Shown: positions 16,551 through 26,327 of the stretch, piece by piece
Position numbering within the stretch: position 1 is the first letter of the stretch
Layout of the letters: every line of letters begins with the position of its first letter
Origin: [Lactobacillus] rogosae
GTDB lineage: Bacteria; Bacillota; Clostridia; Lachnospirales; Lachnospiraceae
Length of the DNA stretch: 64,000 nucleotides
Direction: 5' to 3'
Assembly: GCA_900112995.1 (NCBI GenBank)
Contig: FONU01000006.1
Location: forward strand, 62,001-126,000
Notes under the pieces: generated by a model
What the model was told of the DNA's origin: nothing
Seen by the model: only the letters and a program-made list of their open reading frames with translations
The model's database searches: none
Program-made: the position numbers and the translations under genes

Positions 16551-17360
16551 TTATACAATATGTACGTCCATCTGGTTAAATGGAATTTCTATGCCGTTCT
16601 TATCAAATTCCGACTTGTATTCTTCAAGAAGTGCAAATCTTGTATCCCAGTAATCTTCTGTCTTTACCCACGCTCTTGTCTCAAGTGTCACACAACTTTC
16701 ATCAAGGCTCTTTACTATAACCTTCACTTCCTTATCCTTAAGGATTGAATTATCAGCTGCAAGAATATCACTTAATATATTCTTGGCAAGCTTTAAATCA
16801 GATGAGTAACCTATAGACATCTCGATATCAAGACGTCTGTTATCTTCAGCACCCACATTTACAATATTAGAATTAGATAATGCACCATTAGGAAGCATTA
16901 CCACCTTGTTATCAACTGTTGTGAGCTTAGTGTAAAGAAGCTCTATAGTTCTAACAGTTCCCTCAAGATTACCAACTACTATATAGTCACCAACCTTAAA
17001 TGGCTTAAATATAAGTATAAGCACTCCGCCTGCAAAGTTAGAAAGCGAACCCTGTAATGACATACCTATTGCAAGAGCTGCTGAACCAAATACAGTTACA
17101 AGTGAAGTTGTCTGTATTCCAAGTTCATCAATAACCATAAGTATAAGCACTGAATAAAGTGCAAATCTTATTATTGACATTGTAAAATTAACAACACCTG
17201 GGTCTAAGCTTCCTTTATCAAATACTTTCTTTAAGAATTTCATACAAAGTGCTATTACTTTCTTACCAACAAACCATATGATAATAGCGAATAAAATCTT
17301 CCATATTCCAGTAAGTCCCCAGTGTGTAATCTGTTCAACTATACTTGTTATCTGCTCCAT
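16551..17360 (-). CDS. MscS-type small-conductance mechanosensitive channel
   Basis: This 269-residue protein has the MscS layout: three membrane spans in the first 120 residues, a Gly/Ala-rich pore helix (VTVFGSAALAIGMSLQGSL) ending in SNFAGGVLILIFKPF, a beta domain with the GDYIVVG turn, and an alpha/beta C-terminal domain. It opens under membrane tension to release solutes after osmotic downshock. Length is close to E. coli MscS. No clear ribosome site precedes the ATG, and no strong terminator follows before the HD-gene promoter. Confidence 0.93.
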   Translation of the reverse strand: MEQITSIVEQITHWGLTGIWKILFAIIIWFVGKKVIALCMKFLKKVFDKGSLDPGVVNFTMSIIRFALYSVLILMVIDELGIQTTSLVTVFGSAALAIGMSLQGSLSNFAGGVLILIFKPFKVGDYIVVGNLEGTVRTIELLYTKLTTVDNKVVMLPNGALSNSNIVNVGAEDNRRLDIEMSIGYSSDLKLAKNILSDILAADNSILKDKEVKVIVKSLDESCVTLETRAWVKTEDYWDTRFALLEEYKSEFDKNGIEIPFNQMDVHIV

Positions 17361-17511
17361 AACACATATGCGTATATCGTAAACACCTTATCTTTCATAT
17401 TTACTAATATACTTTCTCCTTCCTTTATAATATTGCTGGTTCTCATACTATCCAGTTTTTTAATTTCCAATGTCAGGATTATATGTCTGTCCTGTCCCCA
17501 TATGTTCCAGT

Positions 17512-19974
17512 TTATTTTTTAAGCTGACTTAACCTAAGCTTCATTTCCTCGTCTATTCTTTCGCTTTCCTTAACTGCTTCTAAAGCTTTCTTCTCAGCTT
17601 CCTTTCTTGCATTCTGTGCAAGCCTTAAGCTTTCCTTGGCTTCCTTCTCAGCATTTGCCGCCCTCACAGCCTCTTCTTCCGCCTTATCAGCAAGTTCTCT
17701 TGCTAAATCAACTCTTTTTTCTGCTTCAACCTTAGCCGCCTTAGCTTCATTTTTAATCTGGATTTCTTTAATCTCAATATCAGTATATGGTTCATACTTA
17801 TATACAACCATTGCTGATGCTGGTATATCAACAAACATCTTATACCTATCATTGCTGTCAGCTTCAACCGCTGACTTCACAACAACAGCTTCCACCTTGC
17901 CATCACCGCCATATTCCTCATTGTCACTGTTAAATACAAGCTTGTACTTTCCATCCTTAGGTACATTTAACTCATAAGCCTTTCTTTCAACCGGAGTGAA
18001 ATTAACTGCCACTATGTCCATATCATTATCTGACGAATATCTTGCATATGAATAAACTGTTAATTCTGCATTATAATTATCAACCCACTCAAAACCATCT
18101 GATGAGCTGTCTGCCTCATACATTGAATTATCTGTTGTATACAATGTGTTGAGTGCCTTTATATATGCTTTCATCTGCTTATACGCCGGTTCTTCAAGTC
18201 TGCTTAAAATCTGCATTTTATCATCATCTACAGACACTAATGCACCTGTATCATTGCCATAAGACACACATACTGGTCCTGGGTAAGTATATATATATCC
18301 TAATACTGCCCTTATATCAGAAAGTCTCTGCTTATCGTCATTGCCAGATACCATTGCATATAAAGTATCATCTTTTAATGCCTCGTAAGTAAGGTTGGTA
18401 ATAAAATGTTCCTTATAATGATATAACATTTCATAAGTAACCCTGTTATACATTCCCTTTCTAAACAATGGATCCTGCTTTACAAACTCAAAGAATTCCT
18501 CATTAAAGCCATCATTTAACTTATAATCAAAACCAAGACTGTCCTCATTATCATTATTTCGTGTAACGTCTGACCACAAGCTCTTTTCATCTGCTATAGT
18601 TATCACGCCGTCATTTCTCTTATGGACATATTCATTCATCTGCTTTATGAATTCTATGGCATCAAGATTTTCATTGCCGCCATACATATTAGGCGTCCAT
18701 TCGCCAGGATTCTTGCCATAATCAAGATATAACATCGTTGCTGTGTCTGTAATCTTAATTCCGTCTATATTATATTCATCAAGCCACATAGCTATAGCTG
18801 ATATAAGGAAGCTTCTTACCTCGCCCTTCTCATAGTCAAATGTTGTTATATTCATCTGAGGCTTTTCAATTATCCTTGGCTTAAGATAACCATAACAGTC
18901 ACCACCATCATAATTAACTATACTTCTTATATCAATGCCAAAATAAGCTACATTAAAATCAATAATTACACCTATTCCGTTATTATGAAGTTCCTTAATC
19001 ATATGCTTGAAATCTGTAGCTGTTCCATACTGTGATGATGGTGCATAATAACCTGATGCACCATAACAATAACCTGTCTTTTCAAAAATACTGTCACTGC
19101 CCTTTATAAGAACATAAGTATATCCTGTATCTTTAACATACTCTGTAATATATCTGGCTATATCCATATAATTAACCTTAGCCTTATTCACAGGAATATT
19201 ATCATATGCAATCTCAAGTATAGACAAAGGCTTATTAACACCCTTTATCTGTTTTCTTTGCTTTACCCATTTAACATTATCTTGTACAGCCTGTGGCTCA
19301 CCTGTTACAGAGTGTGCATCTGCGTACTGTGTAATCTGTCTGGCATACGGATCAAGCTTTAATACAGTATTAGTACCTTTGAACTTTATCTCATACATAT
19401 ATTCCTGTCCAGCTTCAAGTTGTGGAATGAATATTTCATATATACCATTGTCGGTAATACGCTCCATCTGGTATATCCTTCCATCCCAGCTATTAAATTC
19501 GCCTACAACACTTACTCGTAACGCATTAGGTGCCCATGTTCTAAAAAGCACACCTGAAATGCCGTCTTTTTCGCATACCTTATTACCAAGAAGGTTATAT
19601 GCATTGTATTCAGTTCCTGCTGCGAACTTGTTGAATATAACTTCTGACTTATCAAATCTGCCAAATGAATATGGGTCACGTAATCTTGTAATATGCCCAT
19701 TCTTATCTTCAATATTAAGAACATATTTAACATTTTTCTTAATCGGTATTAATGCCGCAAAAAATCCAGCATCATCAACTTTTTCAAGTTGTATGGCTCT
19801 TTTTCTTTCACTTACTGATACACTTACAGATACAGCATCCGGTCTGAACACCTGTATAAGATACCCCTCTTTTACAAGGTGGCCGCCTAATATACTGCAA
19901 GGCTGACTGCTTTCCGAATACACAATTTCTTCAATCGCAGGCCAGTCCATAAGCTTATATAACTTATTATCCAT
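17512..19974 (-). CDS. GlgB-like GH13 protein without catalytic residues, with coiled-coil tail
   Basis: This 820-residue protein is built like a glycogen branching enzyme: an N-terminal beta domain, a CBM48 module (LFRTWAPNALRVSVVGEFN, about 144-162), a TIM-barrel region and an all-beta C-domain. The catalytic positions have changed. Region II reads IDGIKITDTATMLYLDY, where GlgB has the nucleophile Asp at the position of T409. Region III reads ADEKS instead of AEES, so the acid/base Glu is D462. Region IV has NLTYEA in place of LSHDE. A charged Ala/Glu/Lys-rich coiled coil of about 75 residues is added at the end. It may bind glycogen or organise enzymes rather than branch chains. The ATG at 19974 has GGAG upstream; an ATG four codons earlier is less likely. 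Confidence 0.82.
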   Translation of the reverse strand: MDNKLYKLMDWPAIEEIVYSESSQPCSILGGHLVKEGYLIQVFRPDAVSVSVSVSERKRAIQLEKVDDAGFFAALIPIKKNVKYVLNIEDKNGHITRLRDPYSFGRFDKSEVIFNKFAAGTEYNAYNLLGNKVCEKDGISGVLFRTWAPNALRVSVVGEFNSWDGRIYQMERITDNGIYEIFIPQLEAGQEYMYEIKFKGTNTVLKLDPYARQITQYADAHSVTGEPQAVQDNVKWVKQRKQIKGVNKPLSILEIAYDNIPVNKAKVNYMDIARYITEYVKDTGYTYVLIKGSDSIFEKTGYCYGASGYYAPSSQYGTATDFKHMIKELHNNGIGVIIDFNVAYFGIDIRSIVNYDGGDCYGYLKPRIIEKPQMNITTFDYEKGEVRSFLISAIAMWLDEYNIDGIKITDTATMLYLDYGKNPGEWTPNMYGGNENLDAIEFIKQMNEYVHKRNDGVITIADEKSLWSDVTRNNDNEDSLGFDYKLNDGFNEEFFEFVKQDPLFRKGMYNRVTYEMLYHYKEHFITNLTYEALKDDTLYAMVSGNDDKQRLSDIRAVLGYIYTYPGPVCVSYGNDTGALVSVDDDKMQILSRLEEPAYKQMKAYIKALNTLYTTDNSMYEADSSSDGFEWVDNYNAELTVYSYARYSSDNDMDIVAVNFTPVERKAYELNVPKDGKYKLVFNSDNEEYGGDGKVEAVVVKSAVEADSNDRYKMFVDIPASAMVVYKYEPYTDIEIKEIQIKNEAKAAKVEAEKRVDLARELADKAEEEAVRAANAEKEAKESLRLAQNARKEAEKKALEAVKESERIDEEMKLRLSQLKK

Positions 19975-20001
19975 ACCCTTCTCCATTTCTATGGCTGTTT
20001 C

Positions 20002-20850
20002 TTATGCCATACGGTTCATCCACTGTTCAAACAACTTAGTCCATTCATATACTTCCGGCTGATAATGTTTGCCACCCTTTGTAGCAGTTTCTTTAGTTCC
20101 AAGTCCCAATCCATGACAGCCATCTGGAAATACGTGATATTCAAACTTAACATTATTCTTTCTTAATGCTTCTACAAACAAAAGTGAATTCTCTAATGGA
20201 ACAGAATTATCATCAAATGTATGCCATACAAAGCTTTCCGGTGTATCTTTAGACACCTTATTCTCTAATGATATATCATCTATATATTTATCATAGTTTT
20301 CACCAAGCAGCTTTACAAACGAACCCCTATGTGAATTTTCCCCAGCTGTTATTACAGGATAACCTAAAAGAAGTCCATCTGGTCTTACATATTCCTTATC
20401 ACATCCCAGATATTTTTTTGCAAATGATGCAACCATATCACCACTCCACATAGTACCAAGACATGCCGCAAGATGTCCTCCAGCTGAGAAGCCTGCAAGT
20501 ATAATTCTGTCAGGATTAACATCCCATTCCTTAGCGTGATCCCTTACCCACTTAACTGTATAAGCCGCTTCATATACCTGTGTCGGATATACATATGGTG
20601 CAAGGCTGTATCTTAATACTACCGCATTATACCCAAGATCCAGCATTTTAATAGCCATAGACTCGCCTTCTCTTGGTGAATGATGGTCATATCCACCACC
20701 TGGACATATTATAACAAGTGGTCTGTTAAATGGGTCCTGATAATCCGGGTACATTTCTTTAATATATGTTGTTATTGTTGCTTTTTTATCCGGTGTCTTT
20801 AACCCAAGTTCCTCATATGGAAGTTCAATATCGTATACTTTATGTAACAT
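20002..20850 (-). CDS. Alpha/beta hydrolase, acetyl-esterase-like
   Basis: This 282-residue serine hydrolase has the oxyanion segment ICPGGGYDHHSPREGE, the nucleophile elbow GFSAGGHLAACLG, an acid in HTFDDNSVPLENSLL and the histidine in FPDGCHGLGLG. It resembles the BD-FAE/acetyl-xylan esterase group that removes acetyl groups from sugars; the substrate is not certain. The start was moved to ATG 20850 because AGAGG lies upstream and the longer frame overlaps the DUF1015 gene. It precedes the GlgB-like gene by 27 bases, which hints at a shared carbohydrate role. Confidence 0.87.
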   Translation of the reverse strand: MLHKVYDIELPYEELGLKTPDKKATITTYIKEMYPDYQDPFNRPLVIICPGGGYDHHSPREGESMAIKMLDLGYNAVVLRYSLAPYVYPTQVYEAAYTVKWVRDHAKEWDVNPDRIILAGFSAGGHLAACLGTMWSGDMVASFAKKYLGCDKEYVRPDGLLLGYPVITAGENSHRGSFVKLLGENYDKYIDDISLENKVSKDTPESFVWHTFDDNSVPLENSLLFVEALRKNNVKFEYHVFPDGCHGLGLGTKETATKGGKHYQPEVYEWTKLFEQWMNRMA

Positions 20851-20902
20851 AATAATCCTCTTTTCCATTCTATATTCTTTACATCTATTTTGAACCATAT
20901 AC

Positions 20903-22141
20903 TTATTCTTCAATCTTATGTATAAACAATCCACTTCTTAACTTTGGCTCAAACCATGTAGACTTTGGTGGCATAAGCCTGCCCGCATCGGCTACTGCAA
21001 AAAGCTCTGCTATGGAAGTTGGATACATTGAAAATGCCAGCACGCAATCAGTATGACATCTTTTCTCAAGCTCCAAAAGTCCTCTTATTCCGCCAACAAA
21101 ATCAATTCTCTTGTCCGTCTTAGGGTCATGTATACCAAGTACAGGCTCTAACAGGTTATTCTGAAGTATTGCAACATCAAGCCCATCTACAGGATCATCT
21201 GATAATATATCCTTCTTAGCCTTAAGCTTATACCACTTCTCATCAAGATACATTCCAAATTCCGCCTTATAAGCCGGTTCTACTGCTGCAGCACTTTCTT
21301 CTATTTCAAACTTTTCTTCTATCTTCTTAATAAATTCTTCTTTACTGTAACCATTAAGGTCTTTTACAACTCTGTTATAAGGCATTATCATAAGTTCTTC
21401 ATCTGGGAAAAGAACTGAAAGGAAATAATTAAATTCCTCCTCACCTGTATAATCAGGGTGTTCTTCCCTTCTCTTTAAACCAACCTTAACTGCTGATGCC
21501 GCCCTATGATGTCCATCTGCTATGTAAATATCATCTATTCCTGCAAATGCTTTCTCAATATTTTCTACTGACTGTGCATTTGAAATCTTATACACCTGAT
21601 GTCTTATACCGTCTGGTGAGGTAAAACTGTAGAGCGGCTTTGTTTCCTTGGCTTTGGCTACTTCGTTTCTTATAACCTCATCAGCCCTGTAAGCAAGGAA
21701 TATAGGTCCTGTCTGTGCAGAACATCTGTCAACGTGGTTAATTCTGTCCTGTTCCTTATCAGCCCTTGTATTCTCGTGCTTTTTAATAATATTGTTATTA
21801 TAATCATCTATGGAAGCACAGGCAGCTATTCCTGTCTGTGTTCTGCCATTCATTGTAAGCTCATACACATAATATGCCTTATCTGTATCAGTAATAAATG
21901 TACCATCTGCAATTCTGCTATCCAAAAGCTCCCTTGCCTTGTCATACACACAGTCTGCATATGTATCTACACTGCTGTCAAACTGTGTCTCAGCCCTGTC
22001 TATCGCAAGAAATGACAATGGCTCACGTTCTACTTCCTTTAACGCTTCCTCTCTGTTGTATACATCATAAGGAAGTGCCGCCACTCTGTCTGCAACCTTT
22101 TCATCAGGTCTTATACACTCAAATGCTTTAATAACTGCCAT
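20903..22141 (-). CDS. DUF1015 family protein
   Basis: This 412-residue protein matches DUF1015: VIKAFECIRPDEKVADRVAA at the start, LPYDVYNREEA, the polar segment HENTRADKEQDRINHVDRC and IYIADGHHRAASAVKV. No activity is established; the conserved His/Asp/Arg residues suggest an enzyme that handles phosphorylated molecules. In other Clostridia DUF1015 often sits next to serC-serA, which here lie 5 kb away beyond the hydrogenase operon. A 6-bp hairpin (GCCCTG/CAGGGC) sits just before its ribosome site. Confidence 0.85.
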   Translation of the reverse strand: MAVIKAFECIRPDEKVADRVAALPYDVYNREEALKEVEREPLSFLAIDRAETQFDSSVDTYADCVYDKARELLDSRIADGTFITDTDKAYYVYELTMNGRTQTGIAACASIDDYNNNIIKKHENTRADKEQDRINHVDRCSAQTGPIFLAYRADEVIRNEVAKAKETKPLYSFTSPDGIRHQVYKISNAQSVENIEKAFAGIDDIYIADGHHRAASAVKVGLKRREEHPDYTGEEEFNYFLSVLFPDEELMIMPYNRVVKDLNGYSKEEFIKKIEEKFEIEESAAAVEPAYKAEFGMYLDEKWYKLKAKKDILSDDPVDGLDVAILQNNLLEPVLGIHDPKTDKRIDFVGGIRGLLELEKRCHTDCVLAFSMYPTSIAELFAVADAGRLMPPKSTWFEPKLRSGLFIHKIEE

Positions 22142-22271
22142 ACTGCCTCCAATCTGCCCTGCATAACAGGGCTTTATCTTATTTTATACTTAATTATCTT
22201 ATTCATACTAACATTGTATATCAATAATTCGTATAACATATTATACAAATACACAGGTAGTGTCACTTTAC
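22142..22271 (-). promoter_or_regulatory. Intergenic leader of the DUF1015 gene
   Basis: On the minus strand a possible promoter (TTAGTA, 17 bp, TATAAA) lies upstream of a short hairpin, GCCCTG-TTATG-CAGGGC, placed directly before the GGAGG ribosome site. The hairpin could affect ribosome access. No clear terminator for the hydrogenase gene is visible here. Confidence 0.35.
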
Positions 22272-23960
22272 CTAATGGCTGATATGTAATAATTCATGTG
22301 CCTTGTGTGATAATGGCTCACCAAAATAATCTTTGTAGCACTGCATTACTGATGGATTTTCGTGTGAAAATCTGAGATTATTCACTTTATCAAGTCCATA
22401 AAGCACCTTGCTTCTATTGGCTACTTTGTTATCATCATCTTTAATAGGCTGTCCACCACCATTAATACATCCACCAGGACAAGCCATAACTTCAACAAAG
22501 TCATAATGTGCCTTGCCTGTTGCAATAGCTTCCATAAGCTTTCTTGCATTAGAAAGACTGCTTGCAACCGCAACCTTAAGTATATTGCCATTAATTGTAA
22601 ACTTAGCTTCCTTCCAGCCGTCAAGACCTCTTACACACTGGAAAGCATCAGGTTCTGGATTAGTCTTATTAACAAGGTAATAAGCACTTCTAAGTGCGGC
22701 TTCCATAACTCCGCCTGTAGCACCAAATATAACACCTGCTCCGCTTCCTACACCTAATGGGTCGTCAAATTCTTCTTCCTCAAGTTCCTGAACTTTTATA
22801 AAGAAAGACTTTAACATACGTTCCACTTCTCTTGTAGTAAGAACCGCATCAACATCTTTACCATTATCCCATGTACATTCATCTTTCTTGGCAAGACAAG
22901 GCATAAGTGATACACAGAATATTCTTTCAGGCTCTACGCCCAGCTTTTCTGCATAATATGACTTAGTAACCGCTCCAAACATCTGCTGTGGTGACTTTGC
23001 TGTTGAAAGCCTGTCCACATACTGAGGATATTCCTTCTTTATAAAGTTGACCCAGCCCGGACAGCACGATGTAAACATTGGAAGTCCTGACTCCTTAATC
23101 TCTGGAAGTCTTTCAAGAAGTTCGCTTCCCTCCTCCATAATAGTAAGATCTGCTGAAAATGTTGTATCAAATATGTAATCAAAGCCAATCCTTCTAAGTC
23201 CTGCAACAAGTCTTTTGGCTGTTGCGAAATCTTTAGAAAGTCCAAAGCCTTCACCCCACGCTGTTCTTACAGCTGGGGCTATCTGAACGACTGTTATAAT
23301 ATTCTCATCTTCAACTGCATCAAGAACACGGCCTACATCATCTCTTTCCCTTAATGCACCTACTGGACAGTTCACAACGCACTGTCCACATAGAGTACAG
23401 TTAGTCTCCTGAATAAGTCTGTTCTTAGCCACATTCACAGTTGTTCTTGAACCTGTATTAACTACGTCCCATACGTGCATACCCTGAACATTATCACATA
23501 TCTGCACACAACGCATACATTTAATACATTTGTTATTCTCTCTTATAAGTGGAAATGTCTTATCCCATTTATTCTTTTCAAGAATAGAGTCATAAGGCAT
23601 CTCAGATATATTAAGTTCATTGGCAAGTGACTGTAATGTACAGTTACCGCTTCTTACACAGGAAGCACATTCATAATCGTGCTGTGAAAGTATAAACTTA
23701 ACATTAGTCTTTCTTGTTGTACGTACCTTTCTTGTGTTAGTACGGATAACCATACCTTCCTGAACAACATTATTGCACGCCGTAACACATCTGTCCTGTC
23801 CCTCAACCTCAACAACGCACACACGGCACGCACCTATTTCATTAACTTCCTTAAGATAGCAGAGTGTAGGTATCTCAACGCCTACTTTTCTTGCAGCTTC
23901 AAGGATAGTTGTACCATCTTCTACTGATATAGCTATACCATTAATTGTTGCATTTACCAT
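22272..23960 (-). CDS. hydA: [FeFe]-hydrogenase catalytic subunit, NAD-linked type
   Basis: This 562-residue cytosolic [FeFe]-hydrogenase starts with a 2Fe-2S ferredoxin domain (CRVCVVEVEGQDRCVTAC), then the His/Cys-bound cluster (HDYECASCVRSGNC), two 4Fe-4S sites (CIKCMRCVQIC and CTLCGQCVVNCP), and the H-cluster motifs TSCCPGW, MPCLAKKDEC and MACPGGCINGGGQP. All H-cluster cysteines are present. It makes H2 from reduced ferredoxin and/or NADH. It overlaps the upstream NuoF/GltD-like gene by seven bases, so they form one operon. Domain set and partner fit group A hydrogenases of NAD-dependent or bifurcating type. Confidence 0.95.
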   Translation of the reverse strand: MVNATINGIAISVEDGTTILEAARKVGVEIPTLCYLKEVNEIGACRVCVVEVEGQDRCVTACNNVVQEGMVIRTNTRKVRTTRKTNVKFILSQHDYECASCVRSGNCTLQSLANELNISEMPYDSILEKNKWDKTFPLIRENNKCIKCMRCVQICDNVQGMHVWDVVNTGSRTTVNVAKNRLIQETNCTLCGQCVVNCPVGALRERDDVGRVLDAVEDENIITVVQIAPAVRTAWGEGFGLSKDFATAKRLVAGLRRIGFDYIFDTTFSADLTIMEEGSELLERLPEIKESGLPMFTSCCPGWVNFIKKEYPQYVDRLSTAKSPQQMFGAVTKSYYAEKLGVEPERIFCVSLMPCLAKKDECTWDNGKDVDAVLTTREVERMLKSFFIKVQELEEEEFDDPLGVGSGAGVIFGATGGVMEAALRSAYYLVNKTNPEPDAFQCVRGLDGWKEAKFTINGNILKVAVASSLSNARKLMEAIATGKAHYDFVEVMACPGGCINGGGQPIKDDDNKVANRSKVLYGLDKVNNLRFSHENPSVMQCYKDYFGEPLSHKAHELLHISH

Positions 23961-25804
23961 TGTTCTTCTCTGCCTCCTCTGAATGCTCCAAATCCAAAAT
24001 GGTCACATCTTAGACAGCGCCCAGCCTCCTGACACGCTTCCTCACAAGAAAATCCATATTCGATTGGCTCAAAATCATTCTTTCTTTCTGCCGCATCTCT
24101 TAACGCAACCTCAACTCTTCCACAGGCAACCTTATCTTCATTGCTTGCATACGGAATTTCAACATCACATGTAATCTCATGGTTAAATCCTAAATATTCA
24201 TCTATATTAGCCGCCGCAACTTTACCTGCCGCAATAGCCTTAATAACTGTCGCTGGTCCAGTTACACAGTCACCACCTGCAAAGACACCCTCAGACATTT
24301 CTCCGTCCTGTGGTGTAATATTACCTGTATTAAGTGCTGATATAACACCTCTCTGAACCTTAATACCGTGTTCCTCGAAGCTCTTAGTCTCTATACCTTG
24401 TCCGATAGCAACAACTATAAGGTCACTTTCTAATAAAACCTCATCTTTAGCCGCTGCCTTAGGAGCTGGTCGTCCGTGTGAAACCCTTGATATCATCTGT
24501 GGCTTTACAATAAGTCCTATAGCATTACCTTCTTCGTCCTGCTTAATACGCACTGGTGACATAAGTTCAAGAACATCACAGCCTTCCGCCTCTGCACCCT
24601 CAACTTCTTCTTCAAGGGCAGTCATATCTGCTTTACGTCTTCTGTATACAATGCTTACCTTGCTCGCACCAAGTCTTATTGAAGAACGGGCAACGTCCAT
24701 TGCCACGTTACCACCACCGATAACGATAACCTTCTTGCCTGTATAATCTGGCATATCTCCATCACCGATAGCACGAAGCATCTCTACAGCAGATGTAATG
24801 CCGCTCTTGGCATCCTCGCCTTCTATACCAATCTTTTTATCAGCGTGTGCTCCAATTGATATGTATGTAGCATCGTATTCTTTGGTTATATCATCAAATG
24901 ATATATCCTTTCCTACGCTTATATTCTTCTTAACTTCTATTCCTGTTGAAAGTATTGAGTCAATTTCCTCGTCAAGCTTCTTTCTTGGAAATCTATAATT
25001 AGGAATACCATATCGTAACATTCCGCCAAGCTGCTTTCTCTGCTCAAATATAGTAACCTTATGTCCCATAAGTGCAAGATAATAAGCCGCACTAAGACCA
25101 CCCGGTCCGCCACCGATAATAGCAACCTTCTTGCCTGTCGGTGCTTCACATTCTGGAACCGGAACAATACCTGAATTATCAACAGCCATTTTCTTAAGTC
25201 CACGGATATTAACAGGTGCATCTATAATTGTTCTTTTACATCTGTTCTCACAAGGGTGCTCACATATATAAGCACAGGTTGTTGGCATTGGGTTATCCCT
25301 TCTTATAAGTCTTACCGCATCAGCATATCTTCCCTGCTGTACAAGTGCTATGTAACCTGGAATATCAACACCTGCAGGACATGACTTAACACAAGCAACC
25401 GGCTGGTTACTGTTGCATGAACAGAAACCATTATGTATATGTGATTCAAAATCATCTATACAGCCATCAACTGACTTTAATGCAAGCTTTGCAGCTTCAT
25501 ATCCTATTGCACAGTCTGCTGAATAATATATACCTTCTGCTGTAAGCTTAATATTCTCTACTGTCTCCTCATTTGCCTCACCATCAAGAACATTATCAAA
25601 AAGTCTTGCAAGCTGTCTTAATCCTACACGGCAGGGAACACATTTACCACACGACTGTGCAAGACACATTTTTATAAATGACCTTGTAAGGTCAACTGGA
25701 CAAAGCCCAGGAGGACTGGCTACAATTCGTCTTTCAAGATCCTGATATAAAGACTCCATCGTAACCTGAGCCTTATCTTTAGTTAATATCGTTAATCTAC
25801 TCAC
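23954..25804 (-). CDS. NuoF-type 4Fe-4S domain fused to GltD/NfnB-like flavoprotein
   Basis: This 616-residue protein starts with the 4Fe-4S region of NuoF/HydB (LAQSCGKCVPCRVG with a later Cys in DCAIGYEA), but lacks the preceding FMN/NADH-binding domain. It then has a GltD/NfnB-type unit: cluster motif CAYICEHPCENRC, FAD loop IGGGPGGLSAAYYLALMG, NAD(P)H loop IGGGNVAMDVARSS, and a C-terminal FAD motif VFAGGDCVTGPATVI. It probably passes electrons between a pyridine nucleotide and the hydrogenase. The GTG at 25804 is preferred, with GCGAGGT ten bases upstream and a family-like SRLTILTKD start; the frame is open to a TTG 17 codons earlier. Confidence 0.88.
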   Translation of the reverse strand: MSRLTILTKDKAQVTMESLYQDLERRIVASPPGLCPVDLTRSFIKMCLAQSCGKCVPCRVGLRQLARLFDNVLDGEANEETVENIKLTAEGIYYSADCAIGYEAAKLALKSVDGCIDDFESHIHNGFCSCNSNQPVACVKSCPAGVDIPGYIALVQQGRYADAVRLIRRDNPMPTTCAYICEHPCENRCKRTIIDAPVNIRGLKKMAVDNSGIVPVPECEAPTGKKVAIIGGGPGGLSAAYYLALMGHKVTIFEQRKQLGGMLRYGIPNYRFPRKKLDEEIDSILSTGIEVKKNISVGKDISFDDITKEYDATYISIGAHADKKIGIEGEDAKSGITSAVEMLRAIGDGDMPDYTGKKVIVIGGGNVAMDVARSSIRLGASKVSIVYRRRKADMTALEEEVEGAEAEGCDVLELMSPVRIKQDEEGNAIGLIVKPQMISRVSHGRPAPKAAAKDEVLLESDLIVVAIGQGIETKSFEEHGIKVQRGVISALNTGNITPQDGEMSEGVFAGGDCVTGPATVIKAIAAGKVAAANIDEYLGFNHEITCDVEIPYASNEDKVACGRVEVALRDAAERKNDFEPIEYGFSCEEACQEAGRCLRCDHFGFGAFRGGREEQW

Positions 25805-26221
25805 TAATAAATAGACCTCGCTTTCTATAATAATATTACTGCTTTCAATCTGCAATCCGACATCAATATACCTCTTAATATCAATATATAATTAGACACC
25901 AATGTATCATTTAATATCAATATATAATCTGATATCATCATTGCAGCTTTCTTCTATATCCAAACTATTATAGTGTAACATTACCATTAATAATTGACAA
26001 CAAAGGTTATTTCTTTAACAAACTAACACAAATACCATATTTTACATACAATTCTTAATACAATGTGCTGTCCTGCAAACTTTTACAACTAAACACCTTA
26101 TTATCCATATAATACACGATATCACTATAAATACACCATACAATTAACTTAATCTAATATTATACCGCCACGCACTATTATGCAAGCAGAAACGATTTCG
26201 GCATTTCACACTACTATGCAG
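25805..26221. promoter_or_regulatory. Control region upstream of the hydrogenase operon
   Basis: This 417-bp AT-rich region has no credible gene. On the minus strand a TATAAT lies at 25967-25972. Just upstream, 26004-26021 reads TTGTTAAAGAAATAACCT, which resembles the first half and spacer of a Rex site (TTGTTAA-N4-TTAACAA) but fits poorly in the second half. Closer to the gene, TTAATATCAATATATAAT occurs twice, starting at about 25876 and 25913. A redox-responsive regulator is plausible for a hydrogenase; the evidence is modest. Confidence 0.4.
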
Positions 26222-26257
26222 AAAAAAAGCAGGTGCAAAACGAATTTCACACCTGCC
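26222..26257 (-). terminator. Rho-independent terminator after serA
   Basis: On the minus strand the stem GCAGGTG/CACCTGC is followed by TTTTTTTC. It ends the serC-serA operon. Confidence 0.9.
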
Positions 26258-26327
26258 AAAATAAAATATATAACATTTATCATTCTTAATTATCAAAACA
26301 AGAACAAACTGCTATTAAATTCTATAA

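Noticed and set aside
17361-17511. A 16-codon peptide overlapping the start of the MscS gene
   Set aside because: An ATG frame ends over the mscS start, but the nearest AGGAG is about 16 bases from its ATG, too far to support it.
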